From Paenibacillus cymbidii (GTDB taxonomy: Bacteria; Bacillota; Bacilli; Paenibacillales; NBRC-103111): a stretch of 64,000 nucleotides of DNA. Position 1 is the first letter of the stretch. Every line of letters starts with the position of its first letter. The notes below the pieces were generated by a model, which searched no databases, was not told the DNA's origin, and saw nothing but the letters and a program-made list of their open reading frames with translations. The DNA lies in NCBI RefSeq assembly GCF_004764705.1, contig NZ_SHLX01000002.1:456131-520130 (forward strand), given 5' to 3'. The translations under genes were made by a program, and so were the position numbers. Shown here one piece after another: positions 35,107 to 44,245 of this stretch.

Positions 35107-36174
35107 TTAACTCCTAACCGGCACCAGGCGGTCGGTACCCCTAAGCTCTTGGATATTTGCAGCACCTATCCCAAACATGGCGATCCTTAACTCCAATTCG
35201 GCTTGTTCGAAAACAAGCGCCAGGCTTTCCTCAGATTCATGAGCCGCCTCAAGCAAACTGCGTCCGAAGCCAGCGAGATTCGCCCCCAGTGCCAACGCCT
35301 TGGATGCCTGCAGTCCGTTGGTTATGCCTCCGCTGCCAATCATAAAAATATCAGACAAGGCGGATCGAACCTCCTTAATGCTTTCGGCAGTTGGAATCCC
35401 CCACTGGGCAAATAGTTCCGCCGCCGCTTTTTTCATCGGGTCAGAGGAACGCAGCTTTTCTACCTGACTCCAAGAGGTACCTCCCGCACCTGCAACGTCA
35501 ATATATTGCACGCCGGCATCAACCAGCAGTCGAGCTGTCTTCCCGTCGATTCCCCAGCCTACCTCTTTCACTCCGACCGGGACAGTCAACAATCGACACA
35601 CTCTCTCTATATGTAACAATAATCCGTTAAAGTTTGTATTACCGCCGGTTTGAATAACTTCTTGAAGCGAATTCAAGTGAAGGACAAGGCCGTCCGCTTC
35701 TGCTATATCAACTGCGCGGCTGCATGTCTCCGCATTGAAGCCATAGTTAAGCTGCACCGCGCCAATATTGGCAATGATAGGGATATCCGGAGCCAGCTTC
35801 CGAACGCGGAAAGTCATCGCAGCTTCAACATTTTCTATTGCGGCTCTTAGCGATCCAAGCCCTAACGCCCATCCCTTGGCTTGGGCAACAACAGCCAGCC
35901 GACGGTTGATTTCACCTGCTCTGAGCGTCCCGCCGGTCATGGAACTGACGATAAATGGTACCCGTAATTTCCGTCCCAGAAATTGCGTAGATGTGTCAAT
36001 TGCGGAATAGTCCAGTTCAGGAAGGGCATTATGGCGAAAGCGGTAACGGTCTAAGCCTGTTCCATCTCCTAATCCCTGAACATCTTCATGCAAGCAAATA
36101 TCCAGATGTTCATCTTTTCGTTTGAGCGTGTCTGATTCTGTTTCTCTTTCATAGGTTTCAGGATCTGTTGTCAT
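35107..36174 (-). CDS. fni: type 2 isopentenyl-diphosphate delta-isomerase (FMN-dependent)
   Basis: A 355-residue enzyme that interconverts IPP and DMAPP, feeding the farnesyl diphosphate supply. Signatures: RKDEHLDICL near the N-terminus, SSMTGGTLRAGEINR, VGVKEVGWGI, AGAGGTSW and IGSGGITNGLQASKALALGA (FMN phosphate site). It is the first gene of the carotenoid operon. The start at 36174 is chosen because AGGGGGGGTAAG precedes it. A good sigma-A promoter lies about 40-65 bp upstream. Confidence 0.92.
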   Translation of the reverse strand: MTTDPETYERETESDTLKRKDEHLDICLHEDVQGLGDGTGLDRYRFRHNALPELDYSAIDTSTQFLGRKLRVPFIVSSMTGGTLRAGEINRRLAVVAQAKGWALGLGSLRAAIENVEAAMTFRVRKLAPDIPIIANIGAVQLNYGFNAETCSRAVDIAEADGLVLHLNSLQEVIQTGGNTNFNGLLLHIERVCRLLTVPVGVKEVGWGIDGKTARLLVDAGVQYIDVAGAGGTSWSQVEKLRSSDPMKKAAAELFAQWGIPTAESIKEVRSALSDIFMIGSGGITNGLQASKALALGANLAGFGRSLLEAAHESEESLALVFEQAELELRIAMFGIGAANIQELRGTDRLVPVRS

Positions 36175-36212
36175 CTTACCCCCCCTGGAACGGCCCAATA
36201 TGCTATACAATA

Positions 36213-36241
36213 ATTATACATACCCTCATTAGGTCTGTCTA
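36213..36241 (-). promoter_or_regulatory. sigma-A promoter of the carotenoid operon
   Basis: On the minus strand the -35 box TAGACA (36236-36241) and -10 box TATAAT (36213-36218) are separated by exactly 17 bp, with TG right before the -10. The -35 is part of a repeated octamer. Confidence 0.65.
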
Positions 36242-36259
36242 TCTGTCTATCTGTCTATC
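36235..36259. repeat. octamer tandem repeat overlapping the -35 box
   Basis: The unit CTGTCTAT is repeated about three times (minus strand ATAGACAG). Each unit offers a TAGACA hexamer, at 36236-36241, 36244-36249 and 36252-36257, so slippage would change the upstream promoter context. Confidence 0.7.
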
Positions 36260-36318
36260 ATTGTTTTCCCCTAAATCACGGTCATGAACCACAATAACAA
36301 ATGATATTTTTCGAGTAG

Positions 36319-36374
36319 TTTACAAAATCCAATCGCATTTGCTATATTATATCTAAACAAAAACTATACATACG
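36319..36374 (+). promoter_or_regulatory. promoter-like sequence with CarH-like 11-bp direct repeats
   Basis: TTTACA (36319-36324) and TATATT (36343-36348) form a weak promoter towards the frameshifted gene at 36432. Immediately after are two adjacent 11-bp repeats of the form nTnnACAnnnn (36353-36363 and 36364-36374), and a third partial one (36342-36352). This is the pattern reported for CarH operators. The carH-like gene is 1.6 kb away and fni is divergent. Confidence 0.4.
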
Positions 36375-36431
36375 CGTTCCGGACGCGAAGAGTGAATCAC
36401 GGAAACGTTCAGCTAAGAATTGAGGTGAAGG

Positions 36432-37458
36432 ATGAGGAATCGATTATTAAAGCATCGCGTTCCGCTAGCGATTTTTGCAGTTGGTTGCGCCTTAATTGGT
36501 ATTTGCAGTACCTGGCCAACACTTTTGATTTACATCATCTTCTCTGCAGCAATCTTTGTGTACGATTACAAAAGTAAATTACAGATTGATCCAGACACTC
36601 TTAACGATAAGTCTTCCCCCAATTCTCAAACCGAATACCTTCAATCGGAGCTGTTCGGTAAGCTTTCGTCCATTATCCGGCACACGGATGCTGCGGTAGA
36701 GTCCATTGCCGGGAATGCCGCCGAGGTTGAGTCAAGAGCTGAAAATATCGCCGAGATCTCGTCCAAAATATTATTGGACTTGGAGACTCAAGTTTCACAA
36801 GCTCGTGAAACGTTGCAAAATTCCAATCAAGTGGAAGAGCAATTTGTCGATACCAAGATGGCAGTCCAAAGCAAGTTGCAAAAGACAGAACATTTAACGC
36901 AAATCATGTCCGAAGGCACGAATACGATTGATAAGCTGTTAAACGGCATTTATCGGATTGAAGGAGCATCTAGGCAAACACAGCAACAATTTAAAGAATT
37001 CAGCATTAGTTACTCATGAAATACGTAAACTTTCCGACCAATCCAAGAAGCTATCGTCAGAACTTGGCAATCTCACTCTACAACTCATGTCGCAATCCGA
37101 GAAGACAACTGCCGAGCTCGACAACCAACTGAAGGTTATTTCCGACAGCTCTCAAATGACTTCCTCTGTTAAACATGTACTATCCGAAATCGGTGAATCA
37201 GCAAACGAGGTTATGTCAATTGAAGCCAGTATGGAGCAACAGGTCAACGATTGGGAGCGTCTGTATGATCAATTATCCTCTAGATTCGAAGCGGTTACGC
37301 TCTTGTCAGAACAGATGGCTTCCAAGGTAGAGGGCTCATCGGAAGCAACGCAAATTCAGCTTGTAGCGATGATGGAGCTAACATCGCCTATTGATGTAAT
37401 TAAGAGTTTGACCTCTCATTTCCATGAAGAATTCTCAATGTTAAATATTAGCCTCTGA
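36432..37458 (+). pseudogene. methyl-accepting-chemotaxis-like coiled-coil protein, frameshifted
   Basis: The first frame (36432-37019) has one or two TM segments (about 8-45) and a long coiled coil (VESRAENIAEISSKILLDLE). It stops after QQFKEFSISYS. The next frame (+1) continues the coiled coil with SALVTHEIRKLSDQSKKLSS to 37458. Joined, they make one receptor-like protein of about 340 residues, but the highly conserved MCP hairpin tip is not recognisable. GAGGTGAAGG precedes the start. It could be a recent frameshift or a sequencing error. Confidence 0.6.
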
Positions 37459-37465
37459 CCGCTAA

Positions 37466-37879
37466 GCTCATGTTGAGCGAGAAGCTTCCGAAGCTTTATT
37501 TATTCGTGTTGCCTGTGGCATTAATAGGAGCATATCTATTGTCATTCGGTCTGGAGCTCCTTTTATGCGTGTTCCTTATGAGGATTGGATAGGGTCCGGA
37601 TGTTCATTCTTAACGTTCATCCCAGGGATGACCGGCATGCTGCTCTATTACCGCGGACTTCGCGAGACGAAAGCTTCATACGCCACAATCGCCGAGCTCT
37701 TCTTCCCGGCGACTGCCGTATTTCTTAACTGGGTATTTCTCGATAAGGCGATCACGCTTACCCAAATCTTCGGAGCGTTCATGATCTATGCTACCGTGCT
37801 GATTCTATCCTTTCCGTTTAAGCCTTCTGCTAGAACGCAAACCAGGCTCCGAACATCAGGTTCTGGAGGCTTTGATTAG
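37466..37879 (+). pseudogene. EamA/DMT transporter, C-terminal remnant
   Basis: Only the second half of a ten-helix DMT transporter remains, in two frames: KLPKLYLFVLPVALIGAYLL up to about 37570, then GCSFLTFIPGMTGMLLYYRG and ASYATIAELFFPATAVFLNW to the stop at 37879. The N-terminal half and start are missing and there is a frameshift near 37560, so it is a dead fragment. Confidence 0.7.
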
Positions 37880-38010
37880 GCAGTGCTTGCAGCTAATTGA
37901 CGAACAATCACCGCATATAGCTGCAAATTCAGGCTAGATATGATATATTGATTTACTGGTTCCACTTAATAATTTGAAGCAGAGAATAGTGAGTGGAGGG
38001 CAAGAACGAG

Positions 38011-38916
38011 ATGTATAGTATTAAAAAGGTTTCAGAATTATTAAATATTCCTGTAGTTACAGTGAGGGCGTGGGAAAAACGGTATCATATTATATCGCCT
38101 ACTCGAACAGACGGGGGGCATCGCAGTTACAGCGATGCTGATATTGAGGTATTACAATGGCTGAAAAATGAGATGAACAACAAGCATATTAAAATAGGGG
38201 AAGCTGTTCGCATATTAAAACAAAGACAGAACTCAATTGCGAAGGGCGGGAAAGATACCTCGATAAACAAGTTTAGTTATCAAGATGACCTCATAGATAA
38301 ACTTTACCAAAATCTAATAGAATTAGATGGAGAAAAGGCGAATGCACTTATTGATCTCGCCTTTTCATTGTTTCCCTTCGAAACGGTGTTTCATAATATA
38401 TTAACTCCGGTACTTTGCCGAATAGGTGAACAGTGGGAGAATGGGATAGTAAACGTTGCACAAGAGCACTTCGCATCAGAACTGGTGCTCACAAGATTTC
38501 AACAGTTCTTTAGAATATTGCCTATTCGATTTTCCCATCCTAAAGCGATTGCTTTCTGCCCTGAAGGAGAACTACATCATATCGGTCTGATGTTGTTTTG
38601 TTTGTTTTTGCGCCACAAAGGTCTGGAGGTGATCTATTTCGGTCCCAATACACCTTATTCGGGACTTACGGATATTATTGAAATGAAAAAAATCTCGATT
38701 GTTGCCGTTTCTTTATCTAATCCGGCTCTTGTTGCAGAACTGAGTGCTTGGATTAAAATATGCCAGGAACAATTCCCCACGATCAAATTCGTACTTGGCG
38801 GGCGCAATTTAGGTTTATTTCCTCCTTCGTTATCGTCATATGTTATAACCGGAAATTATGACGACTGGGAGATTTGGTTTTCGTCAATAATCAATCATTC
38901 TGAAAATCTAACGTAG
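38011..38916 (+). CDS. carH: CarH-type B12-dependent photoreceptor transcriptional regulator
   Basis: A 301-residue MerR-family protein: DNA-binding domain (1-75; MYSIKKVSELLNIPVVTVRA), four-helix bundle (~88-170) and cobalamin-binding Rossmann domain (~175-301). The light-sensing motif W-x9-EH is exact (W142, E152, H153), and the cobalamin ligand motif ExHxxG is present (E187-G192; H189). Known CarH proteins repress carotenoid genes in the dark as AdoCbl tetramers and fall apart in light. The ATG at 38011 is preferred to GTG at 37993 because GGAGGG lies before it. The carotenoid operon is 1.8 kb to the left. Confidence 0.88.
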   Translation: MYSIKKVSELLNIPVVTVRAWEKRYHIISPTRTDGGHRSYSDADIEVLQWLKNEMNNKHIKIGEAVRILKQRQNSIAKGGKDTSINKFSYQDDLIDKLYQNLIELDGEKANALIDLAFSLFPFETVFHNILTPVLCRIGEQWENGIVNVAQEHFASELVLTRFQQFFRILPIRFSHPKAIAFCPEGELHHIGLMLFCLFLRHKGLEVIYFGPNTPYSGLTDIIEMKKISIVAVSLSNPALVAELSAWIKICQEQFPTIKFVLGGRNLGLFPPSLSSYVITGNYDDWEIWFSSIINHSENLT

Positions 38917-38982
38917 CGTATCCCGATGAGCAAGACACTGCATTGCGAGAGTGTAGTAAGGAGAAGATTATTTTGCGTATAT

Positions 38983-39444
38983 CTATTTGTTTAGGCGAAA
39001 TATGATCCAGGCCAAGTAAGTGGCAAAAGCTGTCCAAAGCATATAAGGGATTAACAAGACGGCTGCAAGAATTGAATACTCCCAAGTTCCTGCAACGAGC
39101 AGTAAAGACGTAAAAAATACGATAGACGTGTCAATTACCGACAGATCCAGTCTTTTCGCCTTAAATAAAAAGAAGCTGAAAGCTTGATTTGTGATGTAGT
39201 TTATAACCCACAACGAAATGAAAGTTGAATTTGTATTTTTTAGGCCGATTTTAAATTGGACAATAGCAAGCGACAATGAAATTAGGACATATAACCCCCC
39301 CCAGACAAGGCCTATGGTTTTACCTGAGGGAGCCCAATTCGGTTTTGTTAAGGCAGCGTACCATTTCCTGTCAACGGGAAACAAAATACCGGAAAGTGAA
39401 AATAACAAATAAACGAAAAGGAAAACGACCAGACTTAGAATCAT
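38983..39444 (-). CDS. tspO: TspO/MBR family tryptophan-rich sensory protein
   Basis: A 153-residue five-helix membrane protein with the family core FPVDRKWYAALTKPNWAP followed by TIGLVWGGLYVLISLSLAIV. TspO proteins bind porphyrins and can affect pigment gene expression in photosynthetic bacteria. The start at 39444 has GGAGGTGG nine bases upstream. It is convergent with carH and next to the carotenoid region, which suggests a shared link to light or tetrapyrroles; that is inference. Confidence 0.85.
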   Translation of the reverse strand: MILSLVVFLFVYLLFSLSGILFPVDRKWYAALTKPNWAPSGKTIGLVWGGLYVLISLSLAIVQFKIGLKNTNSTFISLWVINYITNQAFSFFLFKAKRLDLSVIDTSIVFFTSLLLVAGTWEYSILAAVLLIPYMLWTAFATYLAWIIFRLNK

Positions 39445-39633
39445 TTGGCATGTCCACCTCCAAATAGTTTTACCTCTATGTGTATGCATTAAAAAAACAA
39501 CCAAGAACCTTACCCTGGCCGTTTGTGTTGGAAGGACTAACCTTAGCTTTTGTGTTTTTGATTAACGTTACTCCTTGAACGCTCTCTTGAAGCGGATGAA
39601 ACAAGGCTTGCATACTTGTTGAGTACGCCCCTG

Positions 39634-40230
39634 TCATACTTTAGCGGCGCCGCCGCGGGGCGGCCAGTTCGTCTTCCGATAGTGCCACTGCCAGTTCCCG
39701 GGGTCGCTATCGATCGTAATCATGTCACCGTCCCGCAAGCCAACAATCAGTTCGCGTGCCTGCCTCCGAAGACACAGCCCCGACTTTAGCTTCTGATCAA
39801 AAAATCTTCGGTTATATAGCGAGGTTAATGGATCTGTCACGGCATATTCTTTCAATTTCATTTCAAGTAACTTCTTCTCCGTAATGTCGACATGCCAAAT
39901 AACAGCCCCTTCAAAACTATTGCGATCAACATTGCAAGGTGTAGCTTGCATATAAAACCATTTATTTGTTGTTGGAGTATGACAAGGGTATTCACAAGAA
40001 AAATAGTCCACTTTATTTGATAGTATTGAAGAAATACCACTATAAATCTCCTTTTCTTCTTTACAAGCCTCCAAGTAATTTGCGCCTACTCCACAGCGTT
40101 GAATATCTCCGCCATTGCTCAGGGCAGCGTTAATCCATGCTTGATTCGCAAATACTATGTTTCCGAATTTATCAATCAAGCACAGCTGATCGCGGAGAGA
40201 GTCCAAGATGACTGTCGGCTGCGCCAAGCT
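39634..40230 (-). pseudogene. PAS-GGDEF protein remnant (diguanylate cyclase-like)
   Basis: A PAS domain (VILDSLRDQLCLIDKFGNIV to VIWHVDITEKKLLE) leads into the very start of a GGDEF domain (VTDPLTSLYNRRFFDQKLKS), then the similarity ends abruptly in unrelated sequence and a stop at 39634. The catalytic GGDEF loop is missing and so is any proper start, so both ends are lost. It cannot make c-di-GMP. Confidence 0.65.
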
Positions 40231-40512
40231 GTTCATCCGCGAGCTGGAGGCCGACAGCGTGCCGATGTGGATTTCCGGCTGCCGACGAAGGAAGGCGAGC
40301 CGCGCGATACGTCGGCCGGTTCTATCGCCGCGGCCGGCTTGCTGAAGCTGGCGGAGCCGGATGATGCGGCTCTGTTCCGCGCCGCGGCGAAGCGCATCGT
40401 CGGCAGCTTGTTTGCGCATTACGCCACCGTCGGCTCGCCGGAGGAGCAAGGGCTGCTGCGCGAAGCGGCAGGCTTCCGGTCGCGCCATGTGGAAGTGAAC
40501 GTGTATTTCGCG
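40216..40512 (+). pseudogene. GH88 (unsaturated glucuronyl hydrolase) fragment
   Basis: The frame DFRLPTKEGEPRDTSAGSIA and EEQGLLREAAGF matches the central part of GH88/GH105 hydrolases, where EPRDTSA contains a conserved active-site Asp region. The preceding ELEADSVPMW is in another frame, so a frameshift lies near 40270. Both gene ends are absent. It abuts the PAS-GGDEF remnant head to head. Confidence 0.5.
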
Positions 40513-40600
40513 AAGCGGTCGCACGGTGAGCGCAGCTGCAGTGCGAATGTAGGCGCGCCAAGCACTCACGTGCAGTTGTGCATGGCTTCCGTTCAGTTGG

Positions 40601-41386
40601 TCAACAATCCCGAAACACAGCCTTGCGCTTCTCCAGGAATGCCTTAATGCCTTCTTTGGCGTCCCCGGACAGGAACAGATCGGCAAAATAGTTTGCTTCC
40701 AGCGCCAGTCCTTCACCGACCGACAGCTTCATGCCCTTCAGGACGGCATCCATGGCCGCCTGCACCGGTACCGCGCTTCGCTCCAGGGCAATCGTTTCCG
40801 CCATCTCGATGGCCCTGGGCATCACTTCCCTTGCCGGACAGGAACGATTGACCAAGCCAACCCGCTCCGCCTCCTTCCCGTCTATGGATTCCCCGGTTAA
40901 AGTGAGCTCCAGAGCTTTGGCTTGATCGGTCAATTTCGAGAGCCGCTGCGTGCCGCCGTATCCCGGGATAATACCCAATTTGATTTCCGGCAATCCGAGC
41001 ATCGCTTCATCCGCGGCGATTCGTATGTGGCAGCTCATCGCTAGCTCAAGCCCGCCGCCAAGACATGCGCCATTGATAGCGGCGATCACCGGTTTTGTCA
41101 AATTCTCGATCTTGTCGCAAAGACGTTGGCCCTCTTCCGAGGTTTTCAAAGCTTTACGTCGATCATCGAGCAGCTCAACCAGTTCGTTCAAATCCGCTCC
41201 GGCGACGAAGCATTTGCCTTCTCCAGTTATCACAACCGCTTTAATTTCGGGGTTTGCGGCGACGGCATCCAACGTTTGGCTCAATTCCGAGATCACGAGA
41301 CGGCTCAATGCATTCACCGGGGGGCGATCGATCGTAATGCAGGCGACCTTCTTCTCCACCTTCACGCGCAATGCGGTTGGCACCAT
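40601..41386 (-). CDS. enoyl-CoA hydratase/isomerase
   Basis: A 261-residue crotonase-fold enzyme. The oxyanion-hole segments are GEGKCFVAGADLNEL and NGACLGGGLELAMSC; the two catalytic glutamates are in GGLELA and LPEIKLGIIPGYGGTQRL. It should hydrate 2-enoyl-CoA to 3-hydroxyacyl-CoA. It is the last gene of the long operon, 33 bp after the thiolase. The start at 41386 has GAGGAGGGG upstream. Confidence 0.9.
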   Translation of the reverse strand: MVPTALRVKVEKKVACITIDRPPVNALSRLVISELSQTLDAVAANPEIKAVVITGEGKCFVAGADLNELVELLDDRRKALKTSEEGQRLCDKIENLTKPVIAAINGACLGGGLELAMSCHIRIAADEAMLGLPEIKLGIIPGYGGTQRLSKLTDQAKALELTLTGESIDGKEAERVGLVNRSCPAREVMPRAIEMAETIALERSAVPVQAAMDAVLKGMKLSVGEGLALEANYFADLFLSGDAKEGIKAFLEKRKAVFRDC

Positions 41387-41419
41387 ATGCAGCCCCTCCT
41401 CAAATACCATATTATCCCA

Positions 41420-42601
41420 TCACCTACAAGCCTCGATTATGATGGCGATGCCTTGCCCGCCTCCGATGCAGAGGGAAACGACGCCGTACCTCAATCTTCG
41501 TCTCACAAGCTCCATGGCGAGGGACAGCAGCAGTCTGGCGCCGCTTGCTCCAACCGGATGTCCCAGCGCAATCGCACCTCCGTGAACATTCGTTTTCCCC
41601 CGGTCCAGCCCGAGTATCTTCTCCACGGATAAATATTGGGCGGCGAACGCTTCGTTCACTTCGAACAGATCGATCTCATGAAGCGCCAAATTTGCCTTGG
41701 CAAGCGCGGAAGGAATCGCCGTCGCCGGACCGATGCCCATCAGGGAGGGCTCGACACCGGTAACCGCCCAGGACACGATGCGAGCCAGCGGCTTGCTGTT
41801 GTGTCCGGCAACGAATGAACCGCCGGCAACGACGAGCGCTGCGGCGCCGTCGTTAATACCGCTGGCATTGCCCGAGGTTACGGTGCCCTCCGTCTTGAAT
41901 GCCGGTCGGAGCGCGCCTAACGCTTCCCGACTCGCATCTTCGCGAATATGCTCATCCGCATCAACGAGCACTTTTCCTTTTTTGCCCATCGATTCAACGG
42001 AAACGATTTCGTCGGCGAAGATACCGTTGCGTCTTGCCGCAGCGGCTCTTTGATGGCTCAACCAAGCCACTTCATCCTGTTCCTCGCGGGAAATGCGATA
42101 CGCTTCGGCCAGATTCTCCGCCGTTATCCCCATGGCCGAACCGCAGCGCTCGTCGGTCAATGTCGCCTGCAGCATGTCGTCCAGCTTCGGACTTCCCATC
42201 CTTGCGCCGAATCGCGCTCCGCGCAGGACATAGGGAGCCATGCTCATATTCTCGGTTCCGCAAGCCAGACCGACTTTGCCCTCCCCGAGCATAATAGACT
42301 GTGCAGCCGATATTGCCGCTTGCAGGCCCGATCCGCACAAGCGGTTTACCGTTAGCGCCGTGCTTGCGACCGGAAGTCCGGCCTCCAGAGCGATATGTCT
42401 GCTGATGTAAGCGGCATTGGCGGACGTATGAATCACATTGCCCACGACCGCAAGATCGACTTCACCGGGCTCCACACCGCTCCGTCTGATCGCTTCCCTG
42501 CTTGCGACGGCTCCGAGCTTCGCCGCGCCGACATCCTTCAAAGCGCCGCCGAAGGAACCGAACGGGGTCCTCGCGCCTCCGAGAATATAGATTTCCTCCA
42601 T
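41420..42601 (-). CDS. mmgA: acetyl-CoA C-acyltransferase (thiolase)
   Basis: A 393-residue thiolase with the nucleophile C89 in VNRLCGSGLQ, the NEAFAAQ motif, the histidine in GGAIALGHPVGASGAR and the second cysteine in LCIGGGQG. It cleaves 3-ketoacyl-CoA to acetyl-CoA and a shortened acyl-CoA. Comparable to MmgA of the Bacillus subtilis mmg operon. GGGAGGACGTCGTC precedes the start. Confidence 0.9.
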   Translation of the reverse strand: MEEIYILGGARTPFGSFGGALKDVGAAKLGAVASREAIRRSGVEPGEVDLAVVGNVIHTSANAAYISRHIALEAGLPVASTALTVNRLCGSGLQAAISAAQSIMLGEGKVGLACGTENMSMAPYVLRGARFGARMGSPKLDDMLQATLTDERCGSAMGITAENLAEAYRISREEQDEVAWLSHQRAAAARRNGIFADEIVSVESMGKKGKVLVDADEHIREDASREALGALRPAFKTEGTVTSGNASGINDGAAALVVAGGSFVAGHNSKPLARIVSWAVTGVEPSLMGIGPATAIPSALAKANLALHEIDLFEVNEAFAAQYLSVEKILGLDRGKTNVHGGAIALGHPVGASGARLLLSLAMELVRRRLRYGVVSLCIGGGQGIAIIIEACR

Positions 42602-42644
42602 GACGACGTCCTCCCTGTCTTCTGTCTCCCTGCATCACACCGAA

Positions 42645-44234
42645 TTATGTTTGTTGAACCGAGTCCCTCAACAGGCTTTTCAGCACTTTGCCTCCCGGAT
42701 TCCGCGGCAATTCCGAACGGACTTCCACCATCCGGGGGACTTTGTAATCCGCCAGATGCAGCCTGACAAATGCCTGAATCGCCGCGGCTTCGATTGCGCT
42801 TCCCGGTTTCGGCACGATGACGGCCTTCACCGATTCGCCGAACACACGGTCGGGTATGCCAATGACAGCCGCCTCCAGCACGTCGGGATGACGAAGCAAT
42901 ATATTTTCCACCTCGATGGAATATATTTTCTCCCCGCCCCGGTTGATCATATCCTTGGCCCGATCCAGAATACAGATGAACCCTTGCTCGTCCATCATCG
43001 CGATATCGCCCGAGCGCCAGTAGTCTCCTTCGAAGGATGTCTCGTTGGCGTCCTTGTTGTCCCAGTATCCTTGCACGACATTGGGTCCTTTGATCAGCAG
43101 TTCTCCCTCCTGCAAGGGTCCGCAAATTTCTCCGTCATGATTGACAATCTTCACTTCGATGACGGGAATCGGCAAGCCGACGGACAGCAGCTTCCGTTCC
43201 TGATATCCCGCAGGCATGACGGTTGCAGGCGATGTCGTTTCCGTCGCGCCGTATGCGTTGTACAGCTGAACGCCGGGAAATGTCCGCTTCAGCTGCTCGA
43301 TCGTTTGCGGCGACATCGCCGCGCCGCCGTAAGCCAGAATGCGGACTGCATCATAGCGGAATCGCGCGAAGGACTCGTCGCACAGCATCATCGTGTACAC
43401 AGCGGGAACATTGAAGGTAAACGTGATCCGCGCTTCCGACAATACCCGGACGAACTCGGCCGCACGGAATCTGCGGACGAGGACGCTGGCGCCGCCGATG
43501 TATACCATATGGAGCATTTGCCCGACGAGGCCTGTAACGTGAAACAGCGGCACGGCGTTAAGCGATCGGTCCGCTTCCGTCGTCCTCATAATGCGATGGT
43601 AGCTGATTACGGCATGAATGACTCCCGCATGACTCCCGACAGCCCCCTTGGGCAGCCCGGTCGTTCCGGAAGTGTACATGATATACAGCGGCTCCCCTTC
43701 TCCGATATCCACTGCCGGAGCAGGTTCGGCCGACGCACACAAGCTTTCGAAGGAGACAAACCCTTGCCGCTCCCCGCCCACCAGAAAGGCTACGGGTGCC
43801 TGTCCGAAATCCTCCACCTTCGCCGCAAATTCCGTATCCGCAACGACCGCACTGCTTCCGGATTGTTCCAGCATAAATTGGAGTTCCCCGGACGTGAGCC
43901 GGGTATTCAGCAGAACGGAGATCGCGCCAATACGCGAGCAGGCAAAGAAGATAAGCGCGTATTCGATGCAATTGCCCAGCAATACAGCCACGCGATCGCC
44001 CTTTCTGATCCCGTAATCCCGGTAAAGCCGGCTTGCGATATGCTCGACGAAACCATGCATCTCCTTATAGGTTATGCTCCTGTTGTCCATAACCAGCGCT
44101 TCCCTCTCGGGAAATCGGGAAACGGTGCGCCGCAGAAGCACATTCACATTCGCGGGGCGCCCGGCATACGCCAGCACATCCCGCTCGAACAGACGTTCCC
44201 TGCCGATCCCCGCGGTCTCCGCTTCGCTCCACAT
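42645..44234 (-). CDS. acyl-CoA synthetase (class I adenylate-forming)
   Basis: A 529-residue ANL-family ligase: P-loop [46 protein letters not shown], the hinge [20 protein letters not shown], and the catalytic Lys in GGKVLKSLL. It would activate a free carboxylic acid to its CoA thioester with ATP, the entry step of the pathway. The acid is not known; a 4-hydroxy acid would fit the dehydratase in the same operon. Start preceded by AGGAGGACATCCC; 12 bp after the dehydrogenase stop. Confidence 0.9.
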   Translation of the reverse strand: MWSEAETAGIGRERLFERDVLAYAGRPANVNVLLRRTVSRFPEREALVMDNRSITYKEMHGFVEHIASRLYRDYGIRKGDRVAVLLGNCIEYALIFFACSRIGAISVLLNTRLTSGELQFMLEQSGSSAVVADTEFAAKVEDFGQAPVAFLVGGERQGFVSFESLCASAEPAPAVDIGEGEPLYIMYTSGTTGLPKGAVGSHAGVIHAVISYHRIMRTTEADRSLNAVPLFHVTGLVGQMLHMVYIGGASVLVRRFRAAEFVRVLSEARITFTFNVPAVYTMMLCDESFARFRYDAVRILAYGGAAMSPQTIEQLKRTFPGVQLYNAYGATETTSPATVMPAGYQERKLLSVGLPIPVIEVKIVNHDGEICGPLQEGELLIKGPNVVQGYWDNKDANETSFEGDYWRSGDIAMMDEQGFICILDRAKDMINRGGEKIYSIEVENILLRHPDVLEAAVIGIPDRVFGESVKAVIVPKPGSAIEAAAIQAFVRLHLADYKVPRMVEVRSELPRNPGGKVLKSLLRDSVQQT

Positions 44235-44245
44235 GGGATGTCCTC

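Noticed and set aside
36235..36259. Octamer repeat as a CRISPR array
   Set aside because: Units are 8 bp, adjacent and without spacers; it is a simple tandem repeat. No CRISPR array or cas gene was seen in the window.
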